Shown here in pieces: positions 51,160 to 61,649 of a DNA stretch of 64,000 nt. Made by a program: the position numbers and the translations under genes. Location of the stretch: positions 310,001-374,000 of the forward strand of contig JACKEJ010000008.1 in the NCBI GenBank assembly GCA_020633055.1, in the 5' to 3' direction. The notes below the pieces were generated by a model. The model was given only the letters and a program-made list of their open reading frames with translations. It did no database searches and had not been told where the DNA came from. Each line of letters starts with the position of its first letter. Position 1 is the first letter of the stretch. The DNA is from Sandaracinaceae bacterium (GTDB taxonomy: Bacteria; Myxococcota_A; Polyangia; Polyangiales; Houyiibacteriaceae).

Positions 51160-54100
51160 GTGCCCGATGAACCCTCACGCCCATCCCGTTGGATGCGATG
51201 GCTGCGAAACCTCGTGCTCGGGATCGTGGCGGTGGTGTCGTTCGCGGTGGGGCTGACGCAGACGGGCTGGGGGCGCGCGCGCATCCGCGAGCTGACCATC
51301 GCGGTCATCCGCGACCAGCTGGGGCTGGAGGCGACGTTCGGCGAGCTGCGCGTGGACCCGGGGCTGTTCCCCCCGCGCATCGAGGTGGTGGCGAGCGAGA
51401 TCGCGCTGGTGGACCCCGTGTACGGGCGCCTGGTGAAGGCCAACCGCCTGGTCATCTCGCCCAGCGTGCGCGCGCTGCTGCGGGGCGAGCTGGACCTGGA
51501 CGAGATCTTGATCGACGGCGCGGTGGTGAACCTCATCGTGCGCGAGGGCGAGGTGCGCAACCTGCCCCGGCCGCGTGTGGAGCCAGACCCGGACAGCCCG
51601 ACGACGCTGCCCTTCTCGCGCCTGACCCTGACCAACGCCACCGTGCAGGTGGACGGCGGGCCGGACGGGAGCGCGTCGCTCACGCAGCTGGAGGTGGACC
51701 TGCGCGTCTCGGGCGGCACCGTGCTGCAGCTGAGCGTGGAGGGCGGCGAGGGTTCGCTGCGGCAAGGCGAGCGGCGGCTGGTGCTGGACTCGCTGCGCGC
51801 GGTGGTCACGGTGGACCCCGACTCGGGCATCGACGTGGCCGAGCTGGCGGTGGAGAGCGAGCACTTCGGGGTGGGGGCGAGCGAGGCCCACGTGCCCCTG
51901 CCGTTCGAGCCACGCTTCTTCGGCAACGTGCGCGTGCGGGCGGATCTGGCGCACCTGGACGAGCTGCCCATCGACGTCGAGCTGCCGCCCCTGCGCGGGC
52001 TGGTGGAGGTGGACGCGACCGTGGGGGTGCGCGACGGGACGCCCGAAGGCAGCGGCCAGGTGCGGCTGCGCGACGCGGCCATCGACACGTACGGCCTGGG
52101 CGAGCGCGTGGAGCTCGACTTCGAGTTCGACCCCACCGAGGTGCGCGTGACGGAGATGCGCTTCCAGGTGGTGGAGGGCGGCGGCGTGGTGACCGGGCAC
52201 GCGTCGGTGGGCTTCACGGCCGACCTGCCGCTCACGGCGCAGCTCGACATCGACGCGCTGCAGCTGGCCAAGCTGCTGAAGCAGCTGGGGGTCACCCCGG
52301 ACGCCATCGCGCAGTGGACGCTGGGGGGGCGCATCGATCTCGCCGGGACGCTCTCACCGCTCGACCTGAGCGGGCCCATCCGCGTGCGCACCGAGGACTT
52401 CCTGGTCACGGCGGACGCGTGGCACCACCGGCCGGCCACGCGCATCATGGGCATCGAGCGCGGTCGCGTGGAGGGGCGCGTGACGGTCACGCCCGAGGGG
52501 CTGGGCTTCCGCGACCTGGACGTGACCATGCCCAACTCGACGGCCCACGTGGACGTGCTGCTGGGCTTCGGGGACTTCATCGAGGTGGTGGGGCACAGCA
52601 CGCAGATGGACCTGGCCGACGTGACGCCGCTGACCACGCTCCACCTGGGCGGGCGCGGGACGTGGGAGGCCACGCTGCGGGGCCCGTACAACAACCCCGC
52701 GGTGAGCGGACACGTGCAGATGAGCGGCTTCGAGTTCGACACGTTCCGAGCGGGCGACATCGACTCCGACTGGCAGCTCGAGAACGAGAGCATGTCGGTG
52801 CGCTTCCCGCTCATCACCGCCGTCAAGAACGACAGCCGCTACACCGTACAGGACCTGTTCGTGGACTTCCGCCACAGCCGTATGGAGGTCACGGCCGAGG
52901 TGCACGCGCAGCGCATGGTGCTGGCGGACCTCTACCACATCTTCCGGCTGGAGACGGACGAGCACTTCACGCCGTTCCAGGGCGTGGCGCACGGCACCAC
53001 GCGTGTGCGCTACACGACGGGCTTCCCCGACGACCTGCCCACCGGGACGCTGCGCGCCTCGGTCGACATCGGCTTCTCGAGCGCGCACTTCGCGGGCTTC
53101 GCCTTCGACGCAGGGGCGCTCGAGGCCGACTGGCGCTGGCTCGACTACGCGCGCGGCGTGGACGGCGCCGAGCTGGACGTCACGCACCTCGCGCTGCACA
53201 AGGGCGGGGGCACCATCGCCGTGGCGGGCACCATGGCGCTGGGCGGGGTGCTGCAGATGAGCGTCTCGGCCGACAACATCCCGTTCGCGGCGACCGAGGG
53301 CTTCGAGGGCATGCCCGACCTGAGCGGCACCTGGTCGCTGCTGGGCCAGGTGGAGGGCACCAGCTCGGTGCCGCACGTCAACGCCGACCTGGGGTTGCAC
53401 CAGCTCGCCTGGGCGGGGGAGCCGCTGGGCCACGGGCGCCTCTACGTGCGGCTGACCGACCGCACCGACCCGTGGGTGGCCGAGGCCAGCGACTGGGACC
53501 CGCGCAACCCGCCCGCCGACGAGCCCTGCCGGCACGCGCGCGTCGGGCTGGCGCAGGGGCGCTGGCCAGCCGACCCGCCCATCCAGACGCCCGCGGGTCC
53601 AGTGCCGGCGCTCACGCGCCCGATGGCGTTCCTGCTGTGCGGCGACGCGCTGACGGGCCAGATCGGCGTGGATCTGGCCGTGGGCTGGACCTCCCAGCTA
53701 CCGCTGCGGGGCGAGGTGCGCTTCGACCCGCTGGACCTCGCGCCCTTCTTGGCCGGGTCCCTGCCCGGCGCCACGTCACGCGGCGTGATGCAGGGACGCA
53801 TGCTGTTCGACGACGGCGCGCTCGACAACGACACCTACGGCGGCGACCTCGCGATCGAGCGGCTCGAGGTGGAGGTGGAGGGCATCCCCATCCACAACGA
53901 CGGGCCGATCGACGTGCACTTCGTGCGCGGCGAGGGGCGCATCCGGCGCATGGCGCTGGTGGGTCCCGGCACCGAGCTGGGCGTGAGTGGCCGCGCCTCG
54001 CTGCGGACCGGGCTGCGGACGCGGGTGGACGGCGTGGTGGACCTGGGCCTGCTCGCCACCACCAGCCCCACCATCACCGACGCCGAGGGACGGCTCGAGC

Positions 54101-55353
54101 TGAAGGTGCGCATCTCGGGCGACGCGTCGGACCCGTCGGTGTTCGGTGAGGCGCGCGTCATCGACGGCGCGTTCCGCTTCGCGGGCTTCCCCGTGCCGCT
54201 CGAGGAGCTGGGGGGTCGGGTCACGTTCAGCGCGCACCGCCTCATCTTCGAGGACTTCGGCGCGCGCCTGGGCAGCGGCTGGGTGGACCTGGGCGGCGTC
54301 GCGACCCTGGCGGACGGCGGGCTGCACGACTACGCGTTCGACGTGGCGGTGCGCGACGCGGCGCTACGGCCGATGACGGGCGTGGAGCTGGGATTCGACG
54401 CACAGGCACGCCTGCACTGGGACCCGAGCATGCGTCTGCCGCGGTTGGCGGGGCAGGTGCAGTTGGAACGCCTGGTGTACTCGCGGCCCACCAGCCTCTC
54501 GCCGACGCTGGGCGAGCTGAACCGCCCCGAGCGCGACCTGCTGAGCGACTACGACGCCGAGAACGACAACCTCGAGGTGGAGCTGACCATCACGGGGCGG
54601 CCCATCCGCGTGCGCAACAACCTCATGACGGTGGACATCGCCATCGCCGACCGCGACCGACCCTTCCAGATCGTCGGCACGGACCAGCGCCTGGGCGTGC
54701 TGGGGCAGCTGGCCGTGCAGCGCGGCAACGTGCGCTTCCGCAACGCGCTGCTCGAGATGCGCAGCGGCGACATCCGCTTCGACGACCCGACGCGCATCAA
54801 CCCCAGCTTCGACATCACGGCCGAGACGGACATCCGCACCCGCAACCTGGACCAGAACAACTGGCGCATCTCGCTGCACGCCTTCGGCAATCTGGATGCG
54901 TTCCGCTTGGACGCCCGCTCGGACCCGTCGGCCAGCGAGCAGGACATCCTGCTGCTGCTGACGATCGGCCTGACCACGGCGCAGGCCCAGTCGCTGCAAG
55001 CCGCCGACCTCGGTGGCGCGGCGCTCGAGGCGGTGTCCAGCCTGTCCGGCGTGAACGACGAGGTCAGCGACGCCCTGCAGGTGATCGACGACTTCGCCAT
55101 CACCACCATGTACAGTACGCGCACCAACCGACCGGAACCCCAAGTGACCATCGGAAAGCGCATCGCCGAACGCGTGAGGCTGACGGCGTCGACCAGCCTC
55201 ACGGGCGACACGCGCGAGATCCGCGCGGGCGTGGAGTGGCAGTTGGGCGACCAGACCAGCATCCAGGCGGGCTACGACAACGTGAACCGCGAGACGCAGT
55301 CGTCCTTCGGCAACGTGGGCATCGACTTCCACTGGCGCATCGAGTTCGAGTGA
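51160..55353 (+). CDS. tamB: TamB-like translocation/assembly module protein
   Basis: A 1397-residue protein. The N-terminal signal anchor (about 13-34, LRNLVLGIVAVVSFAVGLTQTGWG) spans the inner membrane; the body is a long beta-taco of AsmA/DUF490-like repeats that bridges the periplasm. The C-terminal DUF490 region is typical (DPTRINPSFDITAETDIRTRN, LLLLTIGLTTAQAQ) and reaches the outer membrane. TamB with TamA moves lipids and assembles some outer-membrane proteins. The start is GTG at 51160 (weak SD); an ATG at 51193 is an alternative. The stop overlaps the following Omp85 gene by GTGA. The frame continues upstream, but that stretch is the antisense of other genes. Confidence 0.93.
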   Translation: MPDEPSRPSRWMRWLRNLVLGIVAVVSFAVGLTQTGWGRARIRELTIAVIRDQLGLEATFGELRVDPGLFPPRIEVVASEIALVDPVYGRLVKANRLVISPSVRALLRGELDLDEILIDGAVVNLIVREGEVRNLPRPRVEPDPDSPTTLPFSRLTLTNATVQVDGGPDGSASLTQLEVDLRVSGGTVLQLSVEGGEGSLRQGERRLVLDSLRAVVTVDPDSGIDVAELAVESEHFGVGASEAHVPLPFEPRFFGNVRVRADLAHLDELPIDVELPPLRGLVEVDATVGVRDGTPEGSGQVRLRDAAIDTYGLGERVELDFEFDPTEVRVTEMRFQVVEGGGVVTGHASVGFTADLPLTAQLDIDALQLAKLLKQLGVTPDAIAQWTLGGRIDLAGTLSPLDLSGPIRVRTEDFLVTADAWHHRPATRIMGIERGRVEGRVTVTPEGLGFRDLDVTMPNSTAHVDVLLGFGDFIEVVGHSTQMDLADVTPLTTLHLGGRGTWEATLRGPYNNPAVSGHVQMSGFEFDTFRAGDIDSDWQLENESMSVRFPLITAVKNDSRYTVQDLFVDFRHSRMEVTAEVHAQRMVLADLYHIFRLETDEHFTPFQGVAHGTTRVRYTTGFPDDLPTGTLRASVDIGFSSAHFAGFAFDAGALEADWRWLDYARGVDGAELDVTHLALHKGGGTIAVAGTMALGGVLQMSVSADNIPFAATEGFEGMPDLSGTWSLLGQVEGTSSVPHVNADLGLHQLAWAGEPLGHGRLYVRLTDRTDPWVAEASDWDPRNPPADEPCRHARVGLAQGRWPADPPIQTPAGPVPALTRPMAFLLCGDALTGQIGVDLAVGWTSQLPLRGEVRFDPLDLAPFLAGSLPGATSRGVMQGRMLFDDGALDNDTYGGDLAIERLEVEVEGIPIHNDGPIDVHFVRGEGRIRRMALVGPGTELGVSGRASLRTGLRTRVDGVVDLGLLATTSPTITDAEGRLELKVRISGDASDPSVFGEARVIDGAFRFAGFPVPLEELGGRVTFSAHRLIFEDFGARLGSGWVDLGGVATLADGGLHDYAFDVAVRDAALRPMTGVELGFDAQARLHWDPSMRLPRLAGQVQLERLVYSRPTSLSPTLGELNRPERDLLSDYDAENDNLEVELTITGRPIRVRNNLMTVDIAIADRDRPFQIVGTDQRLGVLGQLAVQRGNVRFRNALLEMRSGDIRFDDPTRINPSFDITAETDIRTRNLDQNNWRISLHAFGNLDAFRLDARSDPSASEQDILLLLTIGLTTAQAQSLQAADLGGAALEAVSSLSGVNDEVSDALQVIDDFAITTMYSTRTNRPEPQVTIGKRIAERVRLTASTSLTGDTREIRAGVEWQLGDQTSIQAGYDNVNRETQSSFGNVGIDFHWRIEFE

Positions 55354-58300
55354 CCCCGCGCTCCCTCGGCATAGCGCTCACCCTGTGCGTCGGGCTGGCG
55401 GTGAGCACGGTGGCCCGGGCGTGGGTGCCGCAGGAGCTGCTGGGGCGCCAAGTGGTGCGCATCGAGGTGCGGGGCGAGGCCGCGGGCCTGGTGGTGCCGG
55501 CCGAGCTGGGGCTGGAGCCGGGGGAGCGGCTCTCCCGCGCGTACCTGCGCAGCACAGTGGAGCAGCTGTTGGCCACGGGGCGCTGGGCGGACGTGCAGCT
55601 GGACGTCGCGCCGACGAGCGGCGGCGTGGTGCTGTACGTGGAGCTGGCCGCGCGCTTCTTGCTCGCGCGTGTGACGGTGACGGGAAACGAAGTGCTGGAT
55701 GACACGGAGGTGCTGCGCGCGCTCGATCTCCACGAGGAAGAGGAGATGGACCGCGCCTTCACCCAGACCGAGCGTGGGCGCGTGACGCTCGAGCGCCGGC
55801 TGGCGCGCGTGTACCAGGAGCGAGGCTACGAGCGCGTGCACGTGACGTTCGAGCTGCGCGACACGGACGAGCCCTCCCGCAAGGCGCTGGTGGTGCGGAT
55901 CGACGAGGGCACGCCGACACGGATCACGCACATCGTCTTCGAGGGCCAGGCGCCGCCCCCCGAAGCCCACGTGCGACGCGCGCTGGGCATCGGGCCGGGC
56001 GACATCTTCGACCGCCGCGAGGTCGACGAGGCGCTGCGCAGCGCCACCACCACGCTGCGCGAGCGTCGGTGGTACAGCGCACAGCTCGCGCTCGCGCGCA
56101 TCGATCGCGTAGAGGGCGACGTGGTGTTGGTCGTCGAGAGCGTGTTCGGGCCACGCTACGAGCTGTTCATCCGCGACGCCTACCCGCTGTCGCGTGAGGC
56201 CGTGTCGGACGTGCTCGACCTCACCAGCGAGCGACTCACGCCCGGCGCGACGCAGGCGATCGCGCAGCGCGTCGCCGACCTGTACGCCCGCCGCGGCTTC
56301 CCGACGACCACGGTGCACGTGCGGCGTATCGCAGGCCGACGGGCGGGCGAAGCGCGCCTGGTCGTCGACGTGGACGCCGGGCGCGCTCAGCGCGTGACGG
56401 ATGTGAGCTTCCCCGGCGCCTCGCACTTCACGCAGGACCACCTGCGCGAGCAGCTGCAGGGCTTCGTCGTGGACGCGGTGGACCTCGGTGGCCTGGCGGA
56501 CCCCCTCGACACGCGCACGGCGGAGCGGCTGCTGAACAGCGACCGCGTGTCTCGGGCCGGCGAGCCGCGCACGCGACCACGCCCGCTGCTGCCGCGTGAG
56601 ATCTTCTACGGCCCCGCCTACGAGCAGGCCATCGAGCACATCCAGCGGCTCTACGAGCGTGAGGGCTTCCTCAACGCGCAGGTGGGCCCGCTCACGCGCG
56701 TGACGTTCGCGCGAGGGACCTCGGACCACGTGGAGGTGAGCATCCCGGTGGTCGAGGGACCGCGCTCGTACGTCTACGAGGTGCAGCTGCGGGGCAACGT
56801 CGACCTGGGCGATCGTGAGGTGCTCGCCGCCGCGGCGCTCGCGCGCGACGTGCCGTTCAGCCACGCCCTGCTGGACGAAGCGCGCGCGCGCGTGGAGGCG
56901 CTCTACCACGACGAGGGCTACCTCTACGCGCGCGTGACGCCCGGCGTGCGCTTCAGCGGTGACCGCACGCGCGCGGTGGTGACGCTGGAGGTGGTGGAGC
57001 TGTACCCCGTGACGGTGGGCGAGATCATCATCGAGGGGGCCGAGCGCACGGAGCTCTCGATGATCCGTCGGCTGGTCGCCCTGCGCACGGGCGAGCGCTT
57101 CCGGCCCAGCCTCGCGCGGCGCACGCAGGACCGCCTGATGGAGCTGGGCATCTTCTCGAGCGTCACCGTGGAGCCGGGGGAGCGCGAGCTCCCGGCGCGG
57201 GTGAAGCCCGTGTTGGTGTCGGTCAGCGAGCGCCGCGGGCAGATGCTGGACTTCCGCGCCGGCGTGTCCACCGGCCAGGGAATCCGCGGCGGGTTCGAGT
57301 ACGGCTACCGAAACCTGTTCGGCAAGGCCATCGGGCTCACGCTGCGCGTGCAGCTGGCCAACCAGTTCTTCTTCTTGGACAGCGTGGCCGCGGACCGCAT
57401 CCGCGCCCTGTCGCTGGCCAACCGCCTCGAGCGGCGCATCACGCTGGGCATTCTGTTGCCCTACCTGCCCCGGCTGCCGCGCACGCGCATGTCGTTGAGC
57501 GTCTCGCACGTGCGCGACAACCAGCGCTCGTTCGGCCTCGACTCCAACAACGTCGACCTCACGTTCACGACGCGCCCGCGGCGGCAGGTGATCCTGACCA
57601 TGTCGGGGGGCCTCGAGAACAACGACGTCGACCTGCTGACGGACGACGAGACCTACCAAGAGCTGCTGCTGAACTCCCCGCCCGGGTTGCGCGCCTTGCT
57701 GCGTGTTCCCCAAGGGCGCTCGACGTTGGTGAGCGCCGAGCTGGGGGCGACGCTGGATCTGCGCGACAACCCGTTCAACCCCACCCGCGGCTTCTATGCC
57801 AACGCGAGCGCCGAGTGGGCGCGCACCCTCGCCGCCGAGGCCGTGACGGTGGGCGGCATGAGCGAGCGCTTCTTCAGCCACCACGTGCGCACCGAGCTCA
57901 CGCTGAACGGCTACGTCCCGATGGGGCCGCTCACGCTGGCGCTGCAAGGTCGCGTGGGCCGGGTGTTCCACCTGGAGAAGCGCTCGGAGACGTACCCCAA
58001 CCGCCAGTTCTTCCTGGGCGGCGTGGACACGGTGCGCGGCTACCTGCAGGACTCGTTGGTACCCCAGGAGCTGGCCGACAGCGGGGTCTCGTCGTCGCAG
58101 GTCAGCGCCGGCGGCGACGTGTTCATGGTGGCGCGGGCCGAGCTGCGCTTCCCCATCCGCGGCATGGTCTATGGCGGAGCCTTCACGGACTTCGGCAACC
58201 TGTGGGCCAACGGCGGCAACCTCAACCCGCTCCAGCTGCGCCCGACGGCCGGGTTCGGCCTGCGTTTCGCCACGCCCGTGGGCCCGGTGGCGTTCGACTA

Positions 58301-58376
58301 CGGCTTCTTGCTCGCGCGGCGGCGCAACCTGGACGAGCGCGTGGGCTCGTTCCACTTCAGCATCGGCTTGTTCTGA
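55350..58376 (+). CDS. Omp85 outer-membrane protein with long POTRA array (TamA/BamA family)
   Basis: A 1008-residue protein with signal peptide (SLGIALTLCVGLAVSTVARA). Residues about 25-625 hold an estimated seven or eight POTRA domains (patterns such as RVTVTGNEVLDDTEVLRAL, THIVFEGQAPPPEAHVRRALG, VYEVQLRGNVDLGDREVL, VGEIIIEGAERTELSMIRRL); about 630-1008 form the 16-stranded barrel with RGGFEYGYRNLFG, DNPFNPTRGFYAN and the L6-type VRGY motif. TamA has three POTRAs and BamA usually five, so this is an enlarged version. It starts with GTG at 55350 overlapping the tamB stop, so the two proteins are made from one transcript and likely form one complex. Confidence 0.93.
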   Translation: MTPRSLGIALTLCVGLAVSTVARAWVPQELLGRQVVRIEVRGEAAGLVVPAELGLEPGERLSRAYLRSTVEQLLATGRWADVQLDVAPTSGGVVLYVELAARFLLARVTVTGNEVLDDTEVLRALDLHEEEEMDRAFTQTERGRVTLERRLARVYQERGYERVHVTFELRDTDEPSRKALVVRIDEGTPTRITHIVFEGQAPPPEAHVRRALGIGPGDIFDRREVDEALRSATTTLRERRWYSAQLALARIDRVEGDVVLVVESVFGPRYELFIRDAYPLSREAVSDVLDLTSERLTPGATQAIAQRVADLYARRGFPTTTVHVRRIAGRRAGEARLVVDVDAGRAQRVTDVSFPGASHFTQDHLREQLQGFVVDAVDLGGLADPLDTRTAERLLNSDRVSRAGEPRTRPRPLLPREIFYGPAYEQAIEHIQRLYEREGFLNAQVGPLTRVTFARGTSDHVEVSIPVVEGPRSYVYEVQLRGNVDLGDREVLAAAALARDVPFSHALLDEARARVEALYHDEGYLYARVTPGVRFSGDRTRAVVTLEVVELYPVTVGEIIIEGAERTELSMIRRLVALRTGERFRPSLARRTQDRLMELGIFSSVTVEPGERELPARVKPVLVSVSERRGQMLDFRAGVSTGQGIRGGFEYGYRNLFGKAIGLTLRVQLANQFFFLDSVAADRIRALSLANRLERRITLGILLPYLPRLPRTRMSLSVSHVRDNQRSFGLDSNNVDLTFTTRPRRQVILTMSGGLENNDVDLLTDDETYQELLLNSPPGLRALLRVPQGRSTLVSAELGATLDLRDNPFNPTRGFYANASAEWARTLAAEAVTVGGMSERFFSHHVRTELTLNGYVPMGPLTLALQGRVGRVFHLEKRSETYPNRQFFLGGVDTVRGYLQDSLVPQELADSGVSSSQVSAGGDVFMVARAELRFPIRGMVYGGAFTDFGNLWANGGNLNPLQLRPTAGFGLRFATPVGPVAFDYGFLLARRRNLDERVGSFHFSIGLF

Positions 58377-58443
58377 CGCGCGCTCCGCGCCTGCCACACG
58401 CGGGGCGCGAGCACCACGCGCCTCCCACGAACTCGCCCGCGCT

Positions 58444-59955
<1,512 letters not shown>

Positions 59956-59999
59956 GACCCTACGGTCGCCGCCCGGGGTGGGCCACGTCAACGTCCACG

Positions 60000-60016
60000 A
60001 TTGTCAGCAATTGTCA
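60000..60016. promoter_or_regulatory. Direct repeat in the divergent promoter region
   Basis: ATTGTCA-gca-ATTGTCA: two identical heptamers one helical turn (10 bp) apart, between the AAA+ gene (start 59955) and the small Cys-rich gene (60062). This is a possible binding site for a tandem-binding regulator. Confidence 0.5.
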
Positions 60017-60061
60017 CTCCGGTGGCACACGCACAGATCGTGGGGTAAGAGGGGGACCACC

Positions 60062-60331
60062 ATGGGCAGCGCGGAGCAAGAGCAGCTGGATCGGACGGTG
60101 CGCGAAGCGTGCGCGCAGTCGGGCCTGCGGAGCGACAGCGCCTTCCTGGTGAAGAACCTGATGCGGCGCGACCCGGCCACCTGGCCCGTGTGCTGCGGCA
60201 GCGGCTGCAACCCGTGCACCGAGAACCTGGTCATGGCCGCCGTGGCCGCCAAGCGCATGCTGACCGAGGTCGCCGAGTCCGAGCAGACGGCCGCAGAGTC
60301 CGTGCCCGCCAAGGTCGCGACCGTCGGCTGA
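60062..60331 (+). CDS. Small CCGSGC-motif protein (oxidoreductase-like, PF09791 type)
   Basis: An 89-residue protein with the central motif WPVCCGSGCNPC (about 41-52), the hallmark of the oxidoreductase-like domain, which probably binds metal or an Fe-S cluster through its four cysteines. Flanking helices (EQLDRTVREACAQSGL, NLVMAAVAAKRMLTEVAE) are amphipathic. A purine-rich GAGGGGGACC precedes the ATG at 60062. Such small proteins are often part of larger redox enzymes or regulators; here the gene stands alone, divergent from the AAA+ gene. Confidence 0.7.
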   Translation: MGSAEQEQLDRTVREACAQSGLRSDSAFLVKNLMRRDPATWPVCCGSGCNPCTENLVMAAVAAKRMLTEVAESEQTAAESVPAKVATVG

Positions 60332-60337
60332 GCGCGC

Positions 60338-60378
60338 GAGGGTCGAGACACCCTCGGTGCGCCCGCTGGGCGCCACCG
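60338..60378 (+). terminator. Tandem hairpins downstream of CCGSGC gene
   Basis: GAGGGT-cgagac-ACCCTC (60338-60355) is followed by a second GC-rich stem GGTGCGCCC-gct-GGGCGCCACC with one bulge. It begins 7 bp after the stop. No U-tract. Confidence 0.4.
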
Positions 60379-60423
60379 TGAATAGTTGCGCGCGGCCGCC
60401 CTGCCGAACTGTTGACGAAGCGA

Positions 60424-60443
60424 CCTTTGTCCCAGAACAAAGG
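60424..60443. repeat. Small inverted repeat inside the intergenic repeat region
   Basis: CCTTTGT-cccaga-ACAAAGG, a perfect 7-bp stem at the left border of the type C repeat region. The role is unknown. Confidence 0.5.
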
Positions 60444-60450
60444 CATCCCG

Positions 60451-60732
60451 GACTGAAGAGGCTGTCTCCGAACGGCAAACCGTCCCGAATTAGGGGCACC
60501 CCGGACTAAAGTCCGGGGCAGCATCCTTCCGAGCGCCCGGCTACCGCCGGGCACTCTCCAAAGTCCTCCCCACAAGGGGGAGGACTGTCTTGCTCGGCAC
60601 CACCGTAAATCCAAACGCAGCCGTCCCGCCGAACACCCGACTGCCGTTCACGAGACGCAGTCCGCCTCCGCAGGGGGCGGACTTCGAGCTGGCGATCACC
60701 TGAGATCGCTGCCCCGGACTTTCAGTCCGGGG
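60451..60732. repeat. Paired palindromic element, type C
   Basis: Nested hairpins: CCCCGGACT/AGTCCGGGG (60499-60518), GCCCGG/CCGGGC (60535-60552), AGTCCTCCCC/GGGGAGGACT (60562-60586), then after about 70 bp AGTCCGCC/GGCGGACT (60659-60683), GCGATC/GATCGC (60692-60709) and again CCCCGGACT/AGTCCGGGG (60712-60732). The outer and inner hairpins mirror each other as in copies A and B, but with other stem sequences. The left flank matches the reverse complement of bases 1-63. No gene is present in 60332-60824. Confidence 0.8.
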
Positions 60733-60812
60733 TGCCCCCATATGGGGACCGAATCCGAGACACCTCTGTTCGGCGAGTTCGCTGGCGAGTCTCGTGCGCG
60801 GAGGCGGTCTGC

Positions 60813-60818
60813 TAGCCT
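60813..60818 (+). promoter_or_regulatory. TAGCCT -10-like element, leaderless start
   Basis: TAGCCT ends 6 nt before the ATG at 60825. No SD is present. Confidence 0.45.
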
Positions 60819-60824
60819 GCCCCC

Positions 60825-61199
60825 ATGGCGCGCTACGCGGACCACGACCCGGACATCCTCCTCCGCGCCGCGCGCTACGCCCAGCTGCCTGACATCCGGC
60901 GCGCCGTGGCCTGCGCGCACTTCGGGCTCTCGGCGGGGACGCTGCGGCGCGCCATCAAGGAGCTGGGCCTGCGCGGACGACCGCGCCTCGTGGACTACGT
61001 GCTGCACGCAGTGACCCACGGCGGGACGCTGCGCGAGGGCCCGCTGACGGACCTGGACGGCCTGGCGAACTACCTGGACTACGTCAACAAGGACGGGAGC
61101 CGGGCGGAGGACGTGTGGCGTCACCTGCGGCAGCTGGAGCGGGAGGGGATGGTAGCGATCTCCGAGGGGCGCTTTCGGCTGCTGGGCGAGTTCCCCTGA
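60825..61199 (+). CDS. Small HTH-like protein of unknown function
   Basis: A 124-residue protein. A central helix-turn-helix-like stretch (LPDIRRAVACAHFGLSAGTLRRAIKELGLRGRPRLVDYVL, about 21-60) resembles the Fis/MerR-type recognition region, and a C-terminal winged part (DVWRHLRQLEREGMVAISEGRFRLLGEF) looks like a second DNA-binding wing. It is probably a small transcription factor. It starts at the ATG at 60825 and converges with the DnaJ-CTD-like gene (24 bp between stops). I recognise no named family. Confidence 0.65.
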   Translation: MARYADHDPDILLRAARYAQLPDIRRAVACAHFGLSAGTLRRAIKELGLRGRPRLVDYVLHAVTHGGTLREGPLTDLDGLANYLDYVNKDGSRAEDVWRHLRQLEREGMVAISEGRFRLLGEFP

Positions 61200-61223
61200 G
61201 CCGTGTCTGCCGCTGTCGTGCGC

Positions 61224-61649
61224 TCAGCGCTGGATGAGCCAAAGCGCGAGCAGCAGCCCCAGCAGCACGGTCGAAAGAGCGAGCGCGGGCGGCACCCAGC
61301 GCGAAGGGAGCACGCGCGCCCGCAGCGCGAGACCGTCGCGGGGCTCGAAGCCCTCGATGGTGATGTAGAGGTCGCCCGCCGCGCCGCCCTCTCCCGACAG
61401 CCCACCCGCGCCGCGCAGGCGCAGCGTGGTGCCTGGCGCGAGCCCCGGCGGGATGCCCAGCGCGATGTGCTCGCCCTCGCCGTGTGGGTCGGCGCGCGTC
61501 ACCCGCTGCCCTGCGTACGGGAGCGCGAGCGGCACGTGCACGCGCGTGGGCTGCCCCTCGACCGGCGTGGGGGCGCGCAGGGTGACGTACAGGTCCGGCC
61601 CCTTCTTGCCCTCGGCTGCGGGCTGGAAGATGTTGCCGAGCTCGGTCAC
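61224..61649 (-). CDS. Membrane-anchored DnaJ C-terminal-domain-like protein
   Basis: A 141-residue protein beginning with GTG at 61649 (MTELGNIF). The body resembles one substrate-binding lobe of the HSP40/DnaJ C-terminal domain: LYVTLRAPTPVEGQPTRVHVPLALPYAGQRV, IALGIPPGLAPGTTLRLRGAG, GDLYITIEGFEP. There is no J domain and no zinc finger. A C-terminal membrane helix follows (about 117-139, WVPPALALSTVLLGLLLALWLI), so it is a tail-anchored chaperone-like domain. Its start overlaps the stop of the AlkB-like gene (GTGA), so it is translationally coupled to it. Confidence 0.75.
   Translation of the reverse strand: MTELGNIFQPAAEGKKGPDLYVTLRAPTPVEGQPTRVHVPLALPYAGQRVTRADPHGEGEHIALGIPPGLAPGTTLRLRGAGGLSGEGGAAGDLYITIEGFEPRDGLALRARVLPSRWVPPALALSTVLLGLLLALWLIQR

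Noticed and set aside
55272..58397. Long minus-strand open frame of about 1041 codons
   Set aside because: It is exactly antisense to the Omp85 gene, which has clear POTRA and barrel patterns.
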